Part shown: in pieces, positions 38,049 through 46,686 of the stretch
Position numbering within the stretch: the first letter of the stretch is position 1
How the letters are laid out: each line of letters opens with the position of its first letter
Source of the DNA: an uncultured Flavobacteriaceae bacterium
GTDB lineage: Bacteria > Bacteroidota > Bacteroidia > Flavobacteriales > Flavobacteriaceae
Assembly: GCA_947500385.1 (NCBI GenBank)
Contig: CANMSA010000001.1
Span: forward strand, 620,001-684,000
DNA: 64,000 bases
Reading direction: 5' to 3'
Notes under the pieces: model-generated
Databases searched by the model: none
Seen by the model: the letters and a program-made list of their open reading frames with translations, nothing else
Told to the model about the DNA's origin: nothing
Program-made: the position numbers and the translations under genes

Positions 38049-38172
38049 GATGGATGCGTTTCTGGAAGAACGGTTCCTAAGGTGGGGGCCACCCTTACAA
38101 GCCGCTGTAATTTGTATAAAAGTAGCCAAAAGAACACTGTTTACTTAAGTCGCTAGCAGTTTTAGCACTTTT

Positions 38173-38799
38173 TTAAGTCTTTAGGGATTCCCATTCTTTT
38201 CGAATAGTATTCAGTTTGTTCACAAAAGGAATCAGCAAGACCAGCTCCAGTCGAACCACTAGATGAAATGGGTCTTGTAGAAAGGGAAGTACGACCATTG
38301 AAACGAGACACAGCACCATACCCGTAATCCCGTCTATTTTTCCAATTTCAATGGCATAATCCTTTTCGAACCAAAGCGCGAAGGCCGTAACGCCTTTTAG
38401 AATCCCAACCACGATTACGAGCAATCCTACTGGTGAAAAGGGCTCATTAGTTTCAAAACCGTAAAAGGCCAAAGCAGGTTTTACATTGGTTAAACCTAAA
38501 AACAAACAGACAATCGCCATAATTCCAAAAAACATAAAGAACCAACAAAAAACCTTGATCCACCAAGGTAGCAGTGTACGTCTCCGTTTACTTGGCTTTT
38601 CTATTACCTCCAGAGAAGCCGTGGTCAAGTATGTTTCCTTGGTCATGTTCTGAGGTTCTTCGCCCATATTCGCTAGATTATTGTTTATGCCATAAATCCA
38701 AGCCAGTCCCGCACTTAAATAGGTCAAAAAATACTGCCATCGATACAACCCGGGATGACCATCAAAAGGAGCTAAAATACCAAGCCCAAATAATGCCAT
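38173..38799 (-). CDS. Polytopic membrane protein, possibly TM2-like at the N-terminus
   Basis: 208 residues; not firmly recognised. The first 45 residues (LFGLGILAPFDGHPGLYRWQ followed by YFLTYLSAGLAWIYGINN) resemble a TM2 domain, although the usual Gly/Asp/Tyr pattern is only partly kept. After a hydrophilic Lys/Arg linker (KPSKRRRTLLPWW) come four more helices, including WIKVFCWFFMFFGIMAIVCL and GLLVIVVGILKGVTAFALW. It lies 35 nt after radC in the direction of the minus strand. Confidence 0.6.
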   Translation of the reverse strand: MALFGLGILAPFDGHPGLYRWQYFLTYLSAGLAWIYGINNNLANMGEEPQNMTKETYLTTASLEVIEKPSKRRRTLLPWWIKVFCWFFMFFGIMAIVCLFLGLTNVKPALAFYGFETNEPFSPVGLLVIVVGILKGVTAFALWFEKDYAIEIGKIDGITGMVLCLVSMVVLPFLQDPFHLVVRLELVLLIPFVNKLNTIRKEWESLKT

Positions 38800-38834
38800 T
38801 TTAGTAATTGCGCTTGTTCAGTGATGCTTAATCA

Positions 38835-39533
38835 CTACAACATCTGCCCATCGGCAAAACTAAAATAGTCTTTTTGGGTCACGATCAAATGATCTAGAAT
38901 TTTGATATCCAAGGCCGCCCCGGCATTCTGTAGTTTTTGAGTCACCTCTCTATCGGCCTTACTTGGCTTTAGTGTACCCGATGGGTGGTTGTGGGCCAAG
39001 ATCAGCGCAACGGCTCCTAGTTCCAAAGCCTGTTTCATCACCACCCGCACATCTACCAAGGTGCCGGTAAGGCCGCCCTTGCTCAATTGAGAACGCAACA
39101 GAACCTTGTTCGCATTGTTTAAATATAAAATCCAAAACTCTTCATGGGGCAAATCACCCAAGGTTGGCAGCAATAGTTCAAAAGCATCCCTACTACTACT
39201 GATCTTATTGATGCGCAAGGCTTCCTCTCCCCTTCTACGCCGTCCAATTTCCAAAGCGGCAGAAATAGCAACGGCCTTGGCCTCCCCAATGCCCTTAAAC
39301 TGGGTGAGCTGCTGAATTGAAAGCTTTCCCAACTCGTTTAGGTTGTTGCCCACCGACGCCAAAATGCGTTTGGAAAGTTCCACTGCGCTTTCCTCCTTAC
39401 TACCAGAACCTATGAGAATAGCCACCAGTTCGGCGTCCGACAAAACCGATTTACCCTTGTGTACCAGTTTTTCACGGGGTTTGTCATCTTCTGACCAGTG
39501 TTTTATAGAAAAGGAAAACGCTTTGTCTTGCAT
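38835..39533 (-). CDS. radC: RadC-family JAB/MPN domain protein
   Basis: 232 residues. N-terminal helix-hairpin-helix region (PREKLVHKGKSVLSDAELVA and FKGIGEAKAVAISAALEIGRR) followed by the JAB1/MPN domain with the metal motif AHNHPSG and Asp of SKADREVT (about 173-190), catalytic Glu further upstream. Despite the name, a repair role is not supported for most RadC proteins; the MPN fold suggests a metallo-hydrolase. TATTTTTA lies four bases before the ATG, as in rarA and rlmB. Confidence 0.88.
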   Translation of the reverse strand: MQDKAFSFSIKHWSEDDKPREKLVHKGKSVLSDAELVAILIGSGSKEESAVELSKRILASVGNNLNELGKLSIQQLTQFKGIGEAKAVAISAALEIGRRRRGEEALRINKISSSRDAFELLLPTLGDLPHEEFWILYLNNANKVLLRSQLSKGGLTGTLVDVRVVMKQALELGAVALILAHNHPSGTLKPSKADREVTQKLQNAGAALDIKILDHLIVTQKDYFSFADGQML

Positions 39534-39620
39534 CTCCTAAAAATAGGAATTTGTACCTTGCCGTGGAAACAACTCCCTGCTATTTTTATTGTATTTTCAA
39601 CCTTATAAACACTCAATAGC

Positions 39621-40064
39621 ATGAAATCGATCTTTGAGGAAGTCGCGTATCACGAATTGCTGGACCGCATCGATGCCCTAAACAAAAATTCCGATCCTAT
39701 ATGGGGCAAAATGACCGTGGGCCAAATGGTATGGCATTGCCAAATTCCCCTCGGCGTAGCCATCAAAAACAAAAAATACAAGAAGAAAGGCAACCCCTTG
39801 ATCAAGTTTTTCTTTAAAAAATCACTCTATAGTGACAAACCGTTGCGCAAGCATCTCCCAACCTCACCTTTGGCCAAGGCCACAGCGCAAAAGGACTTTT
39901 CGATAGAAGTTAAAAAGCTTCGGTCTATGGTCGATGAAGTGCACCAATTAAAGACGCGCACCGTATGGGAGGCACACCCCCTATTCGGGGAATTCACTCA
40001 TGAACAATGGGGCCAATTGGAGTACAAACACCTCGACCATCACCTGCAACAATTTGGTGTATAA
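39621..40064 (+). CDS. DinB-like / DUF1569 family protein
   Basis: 147 residues. A four-helix-bundle protein: ELLDRIDALNKNSDPIWGKM, TVGQMVWHCQIPLGVAI with the first His, and the C-terminal EQWGQLEYKHLDHHLQQFGV that carries the other metal ligands. This fits DUF1569, a branch of the DinB/YfiT metal-dependent thiol-transferase-like superfamily. The substrate is unknown. It is followed after 30 nt by the PaiB-like gene, so the two are probably co-transcribed. Confidence 0.8.
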   Translation: MKSIFEEVAYHELLDRIDALNKNSDPIWGKMTVGQMVWHCQIPLGVAIKNKKYKKKGNPLIKFFFKKSLYSDKPLRKHLPTSPLAKATAQKDFSIEVKKLRSMVDEVHQLKTRTVWEAHPLFGEFTHEQWGQLEYKHLDHHLQQFGV

Positions 40065-40094
40065 CCCAGTGCCGAAACCTGTTTTATAATCCCT

Positions 40095-40733
40095 ATGAAG
40101 TACCCACCACCACACCATCAAGAACGCAACTTTGACAGTGTTATAACAGTTGCCAAAAACTACCCTTTTGCCACCATGGTCACCGTGCACAAGAACCTGC
40201 CTTTGATTACCCATATCCCCATGATCTATGAGGCCGATGGGAGCAAATACGGCAAGCTTGTAGCGCATATCGACAAATATAACCCCCAGGCGAGCGCTTT
40301 AAAAGATGGCACTGTCGCCACTAGTATTTTCTATGGGCCCGATTGTTACATTTCCCCATCGGTATATTCTACCAAGCAACTGCCCACCTGGAATTACATT
40401 TTTGCCCACCTTACGGGAACGGTACGTCTCCTTACCGAAAAGGAAATGGTAAAACAGACGATGGTGCGTATGACCGCTTTCCTAGAAGGTGAAAATCCAA
40501 AATATGTATTGGAACAGGACGATCCGCGTATGGAGCGATTAGTAGATTACATCCTTGGTTATGAGATTGAAATCACCGAATGGGAAGGGAAGTTTAAGTT
40601 TTCGCAAGACAAACTAAAAAAGGACCAAGAGCTTGCAAAACAAACATTGATCAAAAGCCAAAAAAGAGATGTGAGTCAATTTGTAGAGCGTATTTTTCAA
40701 AACCATGAGAACGCTCAACACAGGTCTTCATAG
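40095..40733 (+). CDS. PaiB-like FMN-binding protein
   Basis: 212 residues with the FMN-binding split-barrel of the PaiB family: YPPPHHQERNFDSVITVAKN, FATMVTVHKNLPLITHIPMI, GKLVAHIDKYNPQA, PDCYISPSVYSTKQLPTWNY (a family hallmark) and a helical C-terminus. In Bacillus, PaiB is linked to negative control of sporulation and protease genes; in flavobacteria a redox or stress role is possible but not shown. Its last 19 nt overlap the convergent small gene at 40715. Confidence 0.85.
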   Translation: MKYPPPHHQERNFDSVITVAKNYPFATMVTVHKNLPLITHIPMIYEADGSKYGKLVAHIDKYNPQASALKDGTVATSIFYGPDCYISPSVYSTKQLPTWNYIFAHLTGTVRLLTEKEMVKQTMVRMTAFLEGENPKYVLEQDDPRMERLVDYILGYEIEITEWEGKFKFSQDKLKKDQELAKQTLIKSQKRDVSQFVERIFQNHENAQHRSS

Positions 40734-40930
40734 AACGCCGCGTCCAACAGATCGTCATCGGGGGTTTCTTCTTGCTGTTCAAGCACTGCTCTGGTATCGT
40801 TGACCATCCGATCTTCCTCCAAGATGACATTGCTCATCCCCAACATAAAGGCCACCAGTACCACGGCCATCTTACGCACCATATAGCTACTTAGCAATTG
40901 AAAGAGATGTCTTATTTTTTCCCAAAACAT
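40715..40930 (-). CDS. Small membrane-anchored protein of unknown function
   Basis: 71 residues from the ATG at 40930 (FWEKIRHLFQLLSSYMVRKM start); a later in-frame ATG at 40882 would give 55. One hydrophobic segment (MAVVLVAFMLGMSNVIL) is followed by an acidic tail (EEDRMVNDTRAVLEQQEETP, DDDLLDAAFYEDLC). It stands 75 nt after mpl on the same strand and overlaps the end of the PaiB-like gene by 19 nt on the other strand. Codon pattern and position make it a plausible real gene, but I do not recognise a family. Confidence 0.5.
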   Translation of the reverse strand: MFWEKIRHLFQLLSSYMVRKMAVVLVAFMLGMSNVILEEDRMVNDTRAVLEQQEETPDDDLLDAAFYEDLC

Positions 40931-41005
40931 AATACGGTAATTACAAAATACGTTCCAGCTCGCAAAACCTGACAAATCTTCCGAACCATACTGTATTTCA
41001 ACAGG

Positions 41006-42364
41006 TTAGCCGTTCACTTTCGCCTTGACCGTCTCCAGGTCCAAACCACCGTAATTCCCCGAACTCATTAGCAACAAGGCCGAATTGTTCAAATTTCTGT
41101 TCATTACAAACGCTCGAAACGCTTGGGCATCGGTGTAAATCTGCAAATCGTCCCGTTCAAAGGCCGTTGCGATCTGTTCTGGACTTACCGGGGCGAGTTT
41201 TTTAATAGCCACCGACTCGGGGAGGTAAAAAACGATTGCCTGATCGGCATGGGCCAGCGCCCCTCGGTACTCCTTTAAAAATTCCGGATTGAAACTGCTA
41301 TAGGTATGAAGTTCCAAGCAGGCGATTACGGTACGCTCAGGATATTGTTCTTTTACGGCCTTTGTCGTAGCGGCCACCTTGCTAGGGGAATGGGCAAAAT
41401 CTTTATACACCACACTTTTTCCGTTTTCGGCCAGTTTCTCCAAACGTTTCGAAGCCCCTTTGAAAGTTGTAATCGCTTCATAGAAATCGGCCTCATCAAC
41501 TCCCATATGTTGGCAAATCCATTTAGCACCCGCCAAATTGTTCAAGTTGTGCCGTCCAAATACCTCGATCGGCATAGGGCCTTCTTCGGTAGCGAGTAAG
41601 GTTTGGCCTGCTTCCACCGAATAATCAGGAGTTTTATAGGGCAGCTTGCGAATTGTATTTTCGGAAGCTTCGACCACTTTTAACACCTCCGGGTCTTCTT
41701 CATTGTATGTAATGCTCCCCCCTTTTACGATACTATCTACAAAAATGCGGAATTGGGATACGTAGTTTTCAAAGGTGGGAAACACATTGATATGGTCCCA
41801 AGCGATACCGCTCAGCAAGGCTAAGTTGGGTTGGTATAAGTGAAACTTTGGGCGTCGGTCAATTGGGGAGGACAGGTACTCATCACCCTCCAATACCATA
41901 AAATCGTTCTCTTCGGTAAGGTGCACCATGCGATCAAAACCCTCAAGTTGCGCCCCCACCATGTAATCAACGGCGATGTCGTGATAATTGAGCACATGAA
42001 GTATCATCGAGGTAATCGTGGTCTTGCCATGGCTACCGCCAATGACTACCCTTGTCTTATGTTTGGACTGCTCATATAGGAATTCGGGATACGAATAGAT
42101 CGCAATACCCAATTCTTGCGCCTTTAACAATTCTGGATTGTCTAGTTTCGCATGCATTCCTAGAATAATCGCATCCAGTTCCTTGTGTATTTTTTCAGGG
42201 AACCAACCAAAGGTTTCTGGAAAAAGACCTTTCGCCTGTAAGCGGCTTGCCGAAGGTTCAAAGATAACATCATCGCTTCCGGTTATTTGATACCCCTTGT
42301 GGTGCAGGGCCAAGGCCAAATTGTGCATGGCGCTTCCGCCAATGGCAATAAAATGAATTTGCAT
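41006..42364 (-). CDS. mpl: UDP-N-acetylmuramate:L-alanyl-gamma-D-glutamyl-meso-diaminopimelate ligase
   Basis: 452 residues. Mpl joins the recycled murein tripeptide to UDP-MurNAc, linking wall turnover to synthesis. The N-terminal Mur ligase domain starts IHFIAIGGSAMHNLALALH, the central ATPase has the P-loop GGSHGKTT (109-116) and DHINVFPTFENYV, and the C-terminal domain contains KDFAHSPSKVAATTKAV and the LELHTYSSFNPEFL block typical of Mpl rather than MurC. The Flavobacteriaceae copy is often called peptidoglycan synthetase. It is a single gene divergent from the adhesin-like gene at 42648. Confidence 0.9.
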   Translation of the reverse strand: MQIHFIAIGGSAMHNLALALHHKGYQITGSDDVIFEPSASRLQAKGLFPETFGWFPEKIHKELDAIILGMHAKLDNPELLKAQELGIAIYSYPEFLYEQSKHKTRVVIGGSHGKTTITSMILHVLNYHDIAVDYMVGAQLEGFDRMVHLTEENDFMVLEGDEYLSSPIDRRPKFHLYQPNLALLSGIAWDHINVFPTFENYVSQFRIFVDSIVKGGSITYNEEDPEVLKVVEASENTIRKLPYKTPDYSVEAGQTLLATEEGPMPIEVFGRHNLNNLAGAKWICQHMGVDEADFYEAITTFKGASKRLEKLAENGKSVVYKDFAHSPSKVAATTKAVKEQYPERTVIACLELHTYSSFNPEFLKEYRGALAHADQAIVFYLPESVAIKKLAPVSPEQIATAFERDDLQIYTDAQAFRAFVMNRNLNNSALLLMSSGNYGGLDLETVKAKVNG

Positions 42365-42462
42365 CGCATATGATTAGGGGTTAAAGATAGCCAATGTTCT
42401 AAAAAAAGGGTCTATAACTGTGCCAAATTAACCGCTCTTGGGTATCCTATAAACAACAGGCT

Positions 42463-42502
42463 CATCGATAAAATGCAAAAAAATGATCGATGAAATGCAT
42501 CG
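42463..42502. repeat. Cluster of inverted CATCG repeats in the mpl / T9SS-substrate divergent region
   Basis: CATCGAT (42463-42469), ATCGATG (42486-42492) and CATCG (42498-42502) form overlapping inverted repeats. The last two make CGATG-AAATG-CATCG followed by TTTTT, terminator-like on the plus strand; the first two could be an operator. The remainder of the 283-nt gap (42365-42647) is A/T rich without an assignable element apart from a weak TATAATTG near 42617. Confidence 0.35.
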
Positions 42503-42647
42503 TTTTTGAAAGATTTTTATCACAAATCTTGAAGTTCACACCCGTTTAAGCTCATTTCACAACATTCTTTTCTCCACGATGTAATACAAAAATACTTTTA
42601 TCGCTTTATAGCTTACCTATAATTGTGTTTAACCTAAAAACCACCCA

Positions 42648-45600
42648 ATGCCTAACATAAGAATTAAAAGCGACTATTTTAAGTGGCTATTTTATCTTGC
42701 ACTGTTCAGCATGTCCTATCAAGCGGTCGCCCAATGTCCGACCGTGGCTACTCCTAACCAGGCGTTCTGTGATGCCGACAACCCACGAATCCAAGACTTG
42801 GTCGCTACAGACGAAGGGGGCGGAATCGCATGGTATGCCACCCCTGCCGGTGGTGCACCCTTCACCAGCAATATTGTCTTACAGGATGGAGTAACCTACT
42901 ATGCGGATGATTTGATAGAATCTTGTGCCGTGCGTCCATCGGTTACCGTTAGTATTTCTGGCGAACCCCCTACGAACGTGGATGTCGCCGTATCTAGATG
43001 TTCTTCTGATATCAACACCATTTCGCAACTCAATGCCAATGGCACCAATATAGAATGGTATACCGATCAGAACGGAGGCACCCTTTTATCGGGAGTAGAG
43101 CCGTTGGTAGACGGCGTCACCTACTGGGTACAACAAACCGAAGGGCTCTGTACGAGTATTCGACTGCCAACAACGGTCACTATCATCGATCCGGGAGAAC
43201 CTACCGGTCCAGCGGAACAATTCTTTTGTTTTGACCCGAACAACCCCGTAACTTTTACCGTAGGAGATTTAGCTGCAACAGGTACCAATATTAATTGGTA
43301 CAACAGTGCTACTTCGAATTCTCCTTTGGACCCCACCACCCCATTGGTTGATAATACTTCTTATTTTGCGACGCAAACGACCTTTCCCTGCGAAAGTACC
43401 GGACGCTACGAAACCATCGCCCGTATTGACGATCTTCCCGACCCGGGAACGGATGGTGCCTTAAGTTTATGTGATGATACTACGGCAAGTATCGATCTCT
43501 TTACCGAACTTGGCGGCACCCCTGACAATGGCGGGGTTTGGACCGGTCCTGAAGCCACCACGAATGGTGACCAGGGAACGTTGGATACTTCTTTGTTAGG
43601 ACCAGGAGCCGCCATCTTTACCTATACGATTGCCGGTGTAAATGCCTGTCCCGATGTAACGGCCAACGTGACGATCACGATACAAGAGGAACCTGAAGCG
43701 GGAGATGATGATGTGTTGGAGATTTGTAGCAATGAACCTACGGTAGATCTTTTCACCTTGTTGGGCGGCACGCCCGATGCAGGCGGTACCTGGTCGCCGG
43801 TACTTGCAAGCGGCACCGGTGTTTTTAATCCGGCCGTTGACGCTTCAGGCGTATATACCTATACAGTAGCGGCTACAGCACCTTGCACCACACCGGATAC
43901 CGCAACCATTACCGTAACCGTCACCCAGGCACCTGATGCCGGGGCAGATGCCAACCAAGCTTTTTGTGAAAGTGACCCTGCCTTGGATTTGTTTACGCTC
44001 TTGGGGCCCGGAGCCGATGCGGGAGGTACCTGGTCGCCCGCATTGACGAGCGGCACCGGGGTGTTTGATCCGGGAGTAGACCCTGCAGGGACCTATACCT
44101 ACACCTTAGATCCTTCGGCAACTTGCCCCGGAGATGAAGCTAACGTAACCGTAACCGTAGCCAACCAATTGTCGGCCGGTGATGACGGTAACTTGGAACT
44201 CTGTACAAATGATCCTATAACTGATTTATTTGCTTCCCTAGGAGGCACCCCGGATACCGGAGGAGTTTGGGCCCCCGCATTGGCGAGTGGTACCGGGCTC
44301 TTTGAACCTGGAGTAGATGTTGCTGGGGTGTATACCTACACGGTAGGGGGCACCAGTGCTTGCCCTAGCGACAGTGCCACCATCACCGTTGGTGTGAATA
44401 TCGAACGAATCGCAGGGACCAACGCAACCACAACCGTTTGCGGTAGTGATGCTGCCTTTGACCTATTCCCTTTATTAGGGGTAACGGCCAATGCAGGGGG
44501 AACCTGGACAGGTCCCAGTACCTTGGCCAATGCAGACACAGGTACCTTTGACCCGGCAACCAATGCTGAAGGTACCTACACTTATACAGTGGTCGGTTCA
44601 GGCGCCTGTGAAGATGTGAACGCTACGGTAGAAGTAACCGTTATCAATCCGACACCTAGCTTGGATACCGATGGAAATATCTTCTGTACCTTAGACAATC
44701 CCGTAATCAACGATTTGATTGCAAACATCATTCCCGAGAATGGTGGCACCATTCAAGTATATGCGACCGCTACCGGCGGAACGCCTTTAAACGGTACAGA
44801 TGCCCTTGTAGACGGCAGCACTTATCATGTTAGTGAGACCGATGTCCCTTCCGGTTGTGAAGGTACCAATCGTCTTGCGGTGACCATACAAATCAATGAC
44901 CCGGCGATTCCGCTGCTGTCGGAGACCGCTGTAGAATTCTGTTTGATCGATGCCCCGACCATAGCCGAACTAAATGCGTTTATCACTTCTGGTGATAATG
45001 TACTTTGGTTCGATGCAGCGACCAGCGGCAACGTCTTTGCCGATACAGATGCCCTTATAAGTGGCGATTACTTCGCTTTCGAAGAGGATATTAACGGCTG
45101 TAGAAGTTTGGCATCTATTGCCATCAACGTGACGATCAACGATAATCCACCTCCGACTTTGAACCCGATGGGGAACGAGTTATGCGGGGTAGAACGCCCA
45201 ACCATTGCAGTATTGGAAACCAACCTTACCGTTCCAGCCGGCCTAAGTGTTATCTGGTACGATACCGCCGCGGCGGGCAATGTGCTCAATACCAGCGATC
45301 TGTTATTGGACAATACTATGTATTACGCTGCGACTTTCAATGCCACTACCGGATGTGAAAGCAACGAGCGTCTTGAAATTACGGTTGATTTAACCGCATG
45401 TGACCTTAGTGTGTACACCTTACTGATTCCCGACGGATTCTCCCCGAACGGCGACGGCATCAACGATGCCTATGACCTTAGGGACGTAGAATTCTTATTT
45501 GAAGATTACACCATAGAGATCTATAACAGATACGGAAATCTTGTTTACATGGGGAACAACTCAGTTGCTCCGTGGGACGGAACCTCTAACCAAGCCGGCG

Positions 45601-45704
45601 TAGCAGGAGACAACGTAATGCCAAACGGCGTTTACTTCTACATATTCAATTTCAACAGGGACAACCTACCAGCACAACAGGGTAGAATATATCTAAATCG
45701 ATAA
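42648..45704 (+). CDS. Repeat-containing T9SS type-B secreted protein with gliding-motility CTD
   Basis: 1018 residues. Signal peptide about 1-28. Three N-terminal Ig-like modules (each with WY...L..G..Y, such as IEWYTDQNGG) are followed by five repeats of about 80 residues (about 267-667; for example LFTLLGGTPDAGGTWSP, then SGTGVF.P.VD..G.YTYTV), each with a Cys near either end. Three more Ig-like modules follow. The C-terminal ~95 residues are a CHU_C/type-B sorting domain (LIPDGFSPNGDGINDAYDLR, IEIYNRYGNLVYMG, PNGVYFYIFNF). It should be exported by the type IX system and is likely an adhesin. PorP/SprF-like and OmpA genes follow directly. Confidence 0.88.
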   Translation: MPNIRIKSDYFKWLFYLALFSMSYQAVAQCPTVATPNQAFCDADNPRIQDLVATDEGGGIAWYATPAGGAPFTSNIVLQDGVTYYADDLIESCAVRPSVTVSISGEPPTNVDVAVSRCSSDINTISQLNANGTNIEWYTDQNGGTLLSGVEPLVDGVTYWVQQTEGLCTSIRLPTTVTIIDPGEPTGPAEQFFCFDPNNPVTFTVGDLAATGTNINWYNSATSNSPLDPTTPLVDNTSYFATQTTFPCESTGRYETIARIDDLPDPGTDGALSLCDDTTASIDLFTELGGTPDNGGVWTGPEATTNGDQGTLDTSLLGPGAAIFTYTIAGVNACPDVTANVTITIQEEPEAGDDDVLEICSNEPTVDLFTLLGGTPDAGGTWSPVLASGTGVFNPAVDASGVYTYTVAATAPCTTPDTATITVTVTQAPDAGADANQAFCESDPALDLFTLLGPGADAGGTWSPALTSGTGVFDPGVDPAGTYTYTLDPSATCPGDEANVTVTVANQLSAGDDGNLELCTNDPITDLFASLGGTPDTGGVWAPALASGTGLFEPGVDVAGVYTYTVGGTSACPSDSATITVGVNIERIAGTNATTTVCGSDAAFDLFPLLGVTANAGGTWTGPSTLANADTGTFDPATNAEGTYTYTVVGSGACEDVNATVEVTVINPTPSLDTDGNIFCTLDNPVINDLIANIIPENGGTIQVYATATGGTPLNGTDALVDGSTYHVSETDVPSGCEGTNRLAVTIQINDPAIPLLSETAVEFCLIDAPTIAELNAFITSGDNVLWFDAATSGNVFADTDALISGDYFAFEEDINGCRSLASIAINVTINDNPPPTLNPMGNELCGVERPTIAVLETNLTVPAGLSVIWYDTAAAGNVLNTSDLLLDNTMYYAATFNATTGCESNERLEITVDLTACDLSVYTLLIPDGFSPNGDGINDAYDLRDVEFLFEDYTIEIYNRYGNLVYMGNNSVAPWDGTSNQAGVAGDNVMPNGVYFYIFNFNRDNLPAQQGRIYLNR

Positions 45705-45745
45705 AGAAGATGAAAATGAATATTCGCACCCAAAAAACCAAATTC

Positions 45746-46684
45746 ATGAAAAAAGTAACAATATTACTTTTTCTTGGCCTCGTACACAGCATGTACCTAC
45801 AGGCACAACAAGATCCTGAATACACTCAATATATGTACAATATGAGTGTTATTAACCCAGCGTATGCGACCTCTGACGTAGGGGTGGCCAATGCCGGATT
45901 GCTCTATCGAACCCAGTGGGTAGGAGCCGTAGGCGCTCCCAAAACAGGTACCGCTTTTTTACGTACGCCGATCAACGAGCGGATCGAAGCCGGTATTTCG
46001 TTTATCAATGACGAAATTGGCGATGGTGCCCTGAACGAAAACAACATTTATGGCGATTTCGCCTATGTACTACAATTGAATGATAAAATACGATTGTCCT
46101 TAGGATTAAAGGCCGGTGTCACCTTGTTCGATACCAGTTTCAGCGATTTTCAATTGAACAGTGGGGACTTTACCAGTGACCCTGCATTTTCTCAAAACGT
46201 TAATGAGACCTTTTTCAATATCGGATCCGGGGCCTACCTGTACGGGGATAATTTCTATGTAGGTATTTCTGCTCCCAACTTTTTGAAAAATAAGCATATT
46301 TCGGAACAAAGCGGTATCTCAGCCCTGGGCAGTGAAAGCCTGCACTTATTCGCGACCGCGGGATACGTTTTCGCGATCAATGATAACTTAGATCTGAAAC
46401 CTTCCGTATTGGTTAAAAGTGTGCAAGGGGCGCCCCTATCTATGGACTTTAACGCCAATGTACGCATCAATGGGAATTTTGAGGTTGGTGTATCGTACCG
46501 ATTGGACGATGCCATCAGTGGCCTCTTCAATATCGGTATTACTCCAGACCTTCGCGTGGGCTACGCCTATGACTATACGACCAGCAATTTAGGGGACTTT
46601 AATTCTGGAACCCATGAAATAATGCTGTTATACAATTTCCGTTTTTCAGGAGCCAAACGCTATTCCTCACCTAGATTCTTTTAA
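45746..46684 (+). CDS. PorP/SprF-family type IX secretion outer-membrane protein
   Basis: 312 residues from the ATG at 45746, which starts the signal peptide MKKVTILLFLGLVHSMYLQA; another ATG at 45710 would add 12. The mature start QQDPEYTQYMYNMSVINPAY is the PorP/SprF hallmark, followed by a 14-strand-type barrel ending FRFSGAKRYSSPRFF. Such proteins are needed for secretion of particular type-B CTD substrates (known for SprF with SprB in Flavobacterium johnsoniae). The substrate gene ends 5 nt before the earlier ATG, and the OmpA gene begins 2 nt after, so this is a dedicated substrate-partner operon. Confidence 0.9.
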   Translation: MKKVTILLFLGLVHSMYLQAQQDPEYTQYMYNMSVINPAYATSDVGVANAGLLYRTQWVGAVGAPKTGTAFLRTPINERIEAGISFINDEIGDGALNENNIYGDFAYVLQLNDKIRLSLGLKAGVTLFDTSFSDFQLNSGDFTSDPAFSQNVNETFFNIGSGAYLYGDNFYVGISAPNFLKNKHISEQSGISALGSESLHLFATAGYVFAINDNLDLKPSVLVKSVQGAPLSMDFNANVRINGNFEVGVSYRLDDAISGLFNIGITPDLRVGYAYDYTTSNLGDFNSGTHEIMLLYNFRFSGAKRYSSPRFF

Positions 46685-46686
46685 TC

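Noticed and set aside
38820-38836. AGTGAT/ATCACT hairpin at the end of radC considered as a terminator
   Set aside because: No T tract follows on the coding strand and it overlaps the radC stop codon; probably chance.
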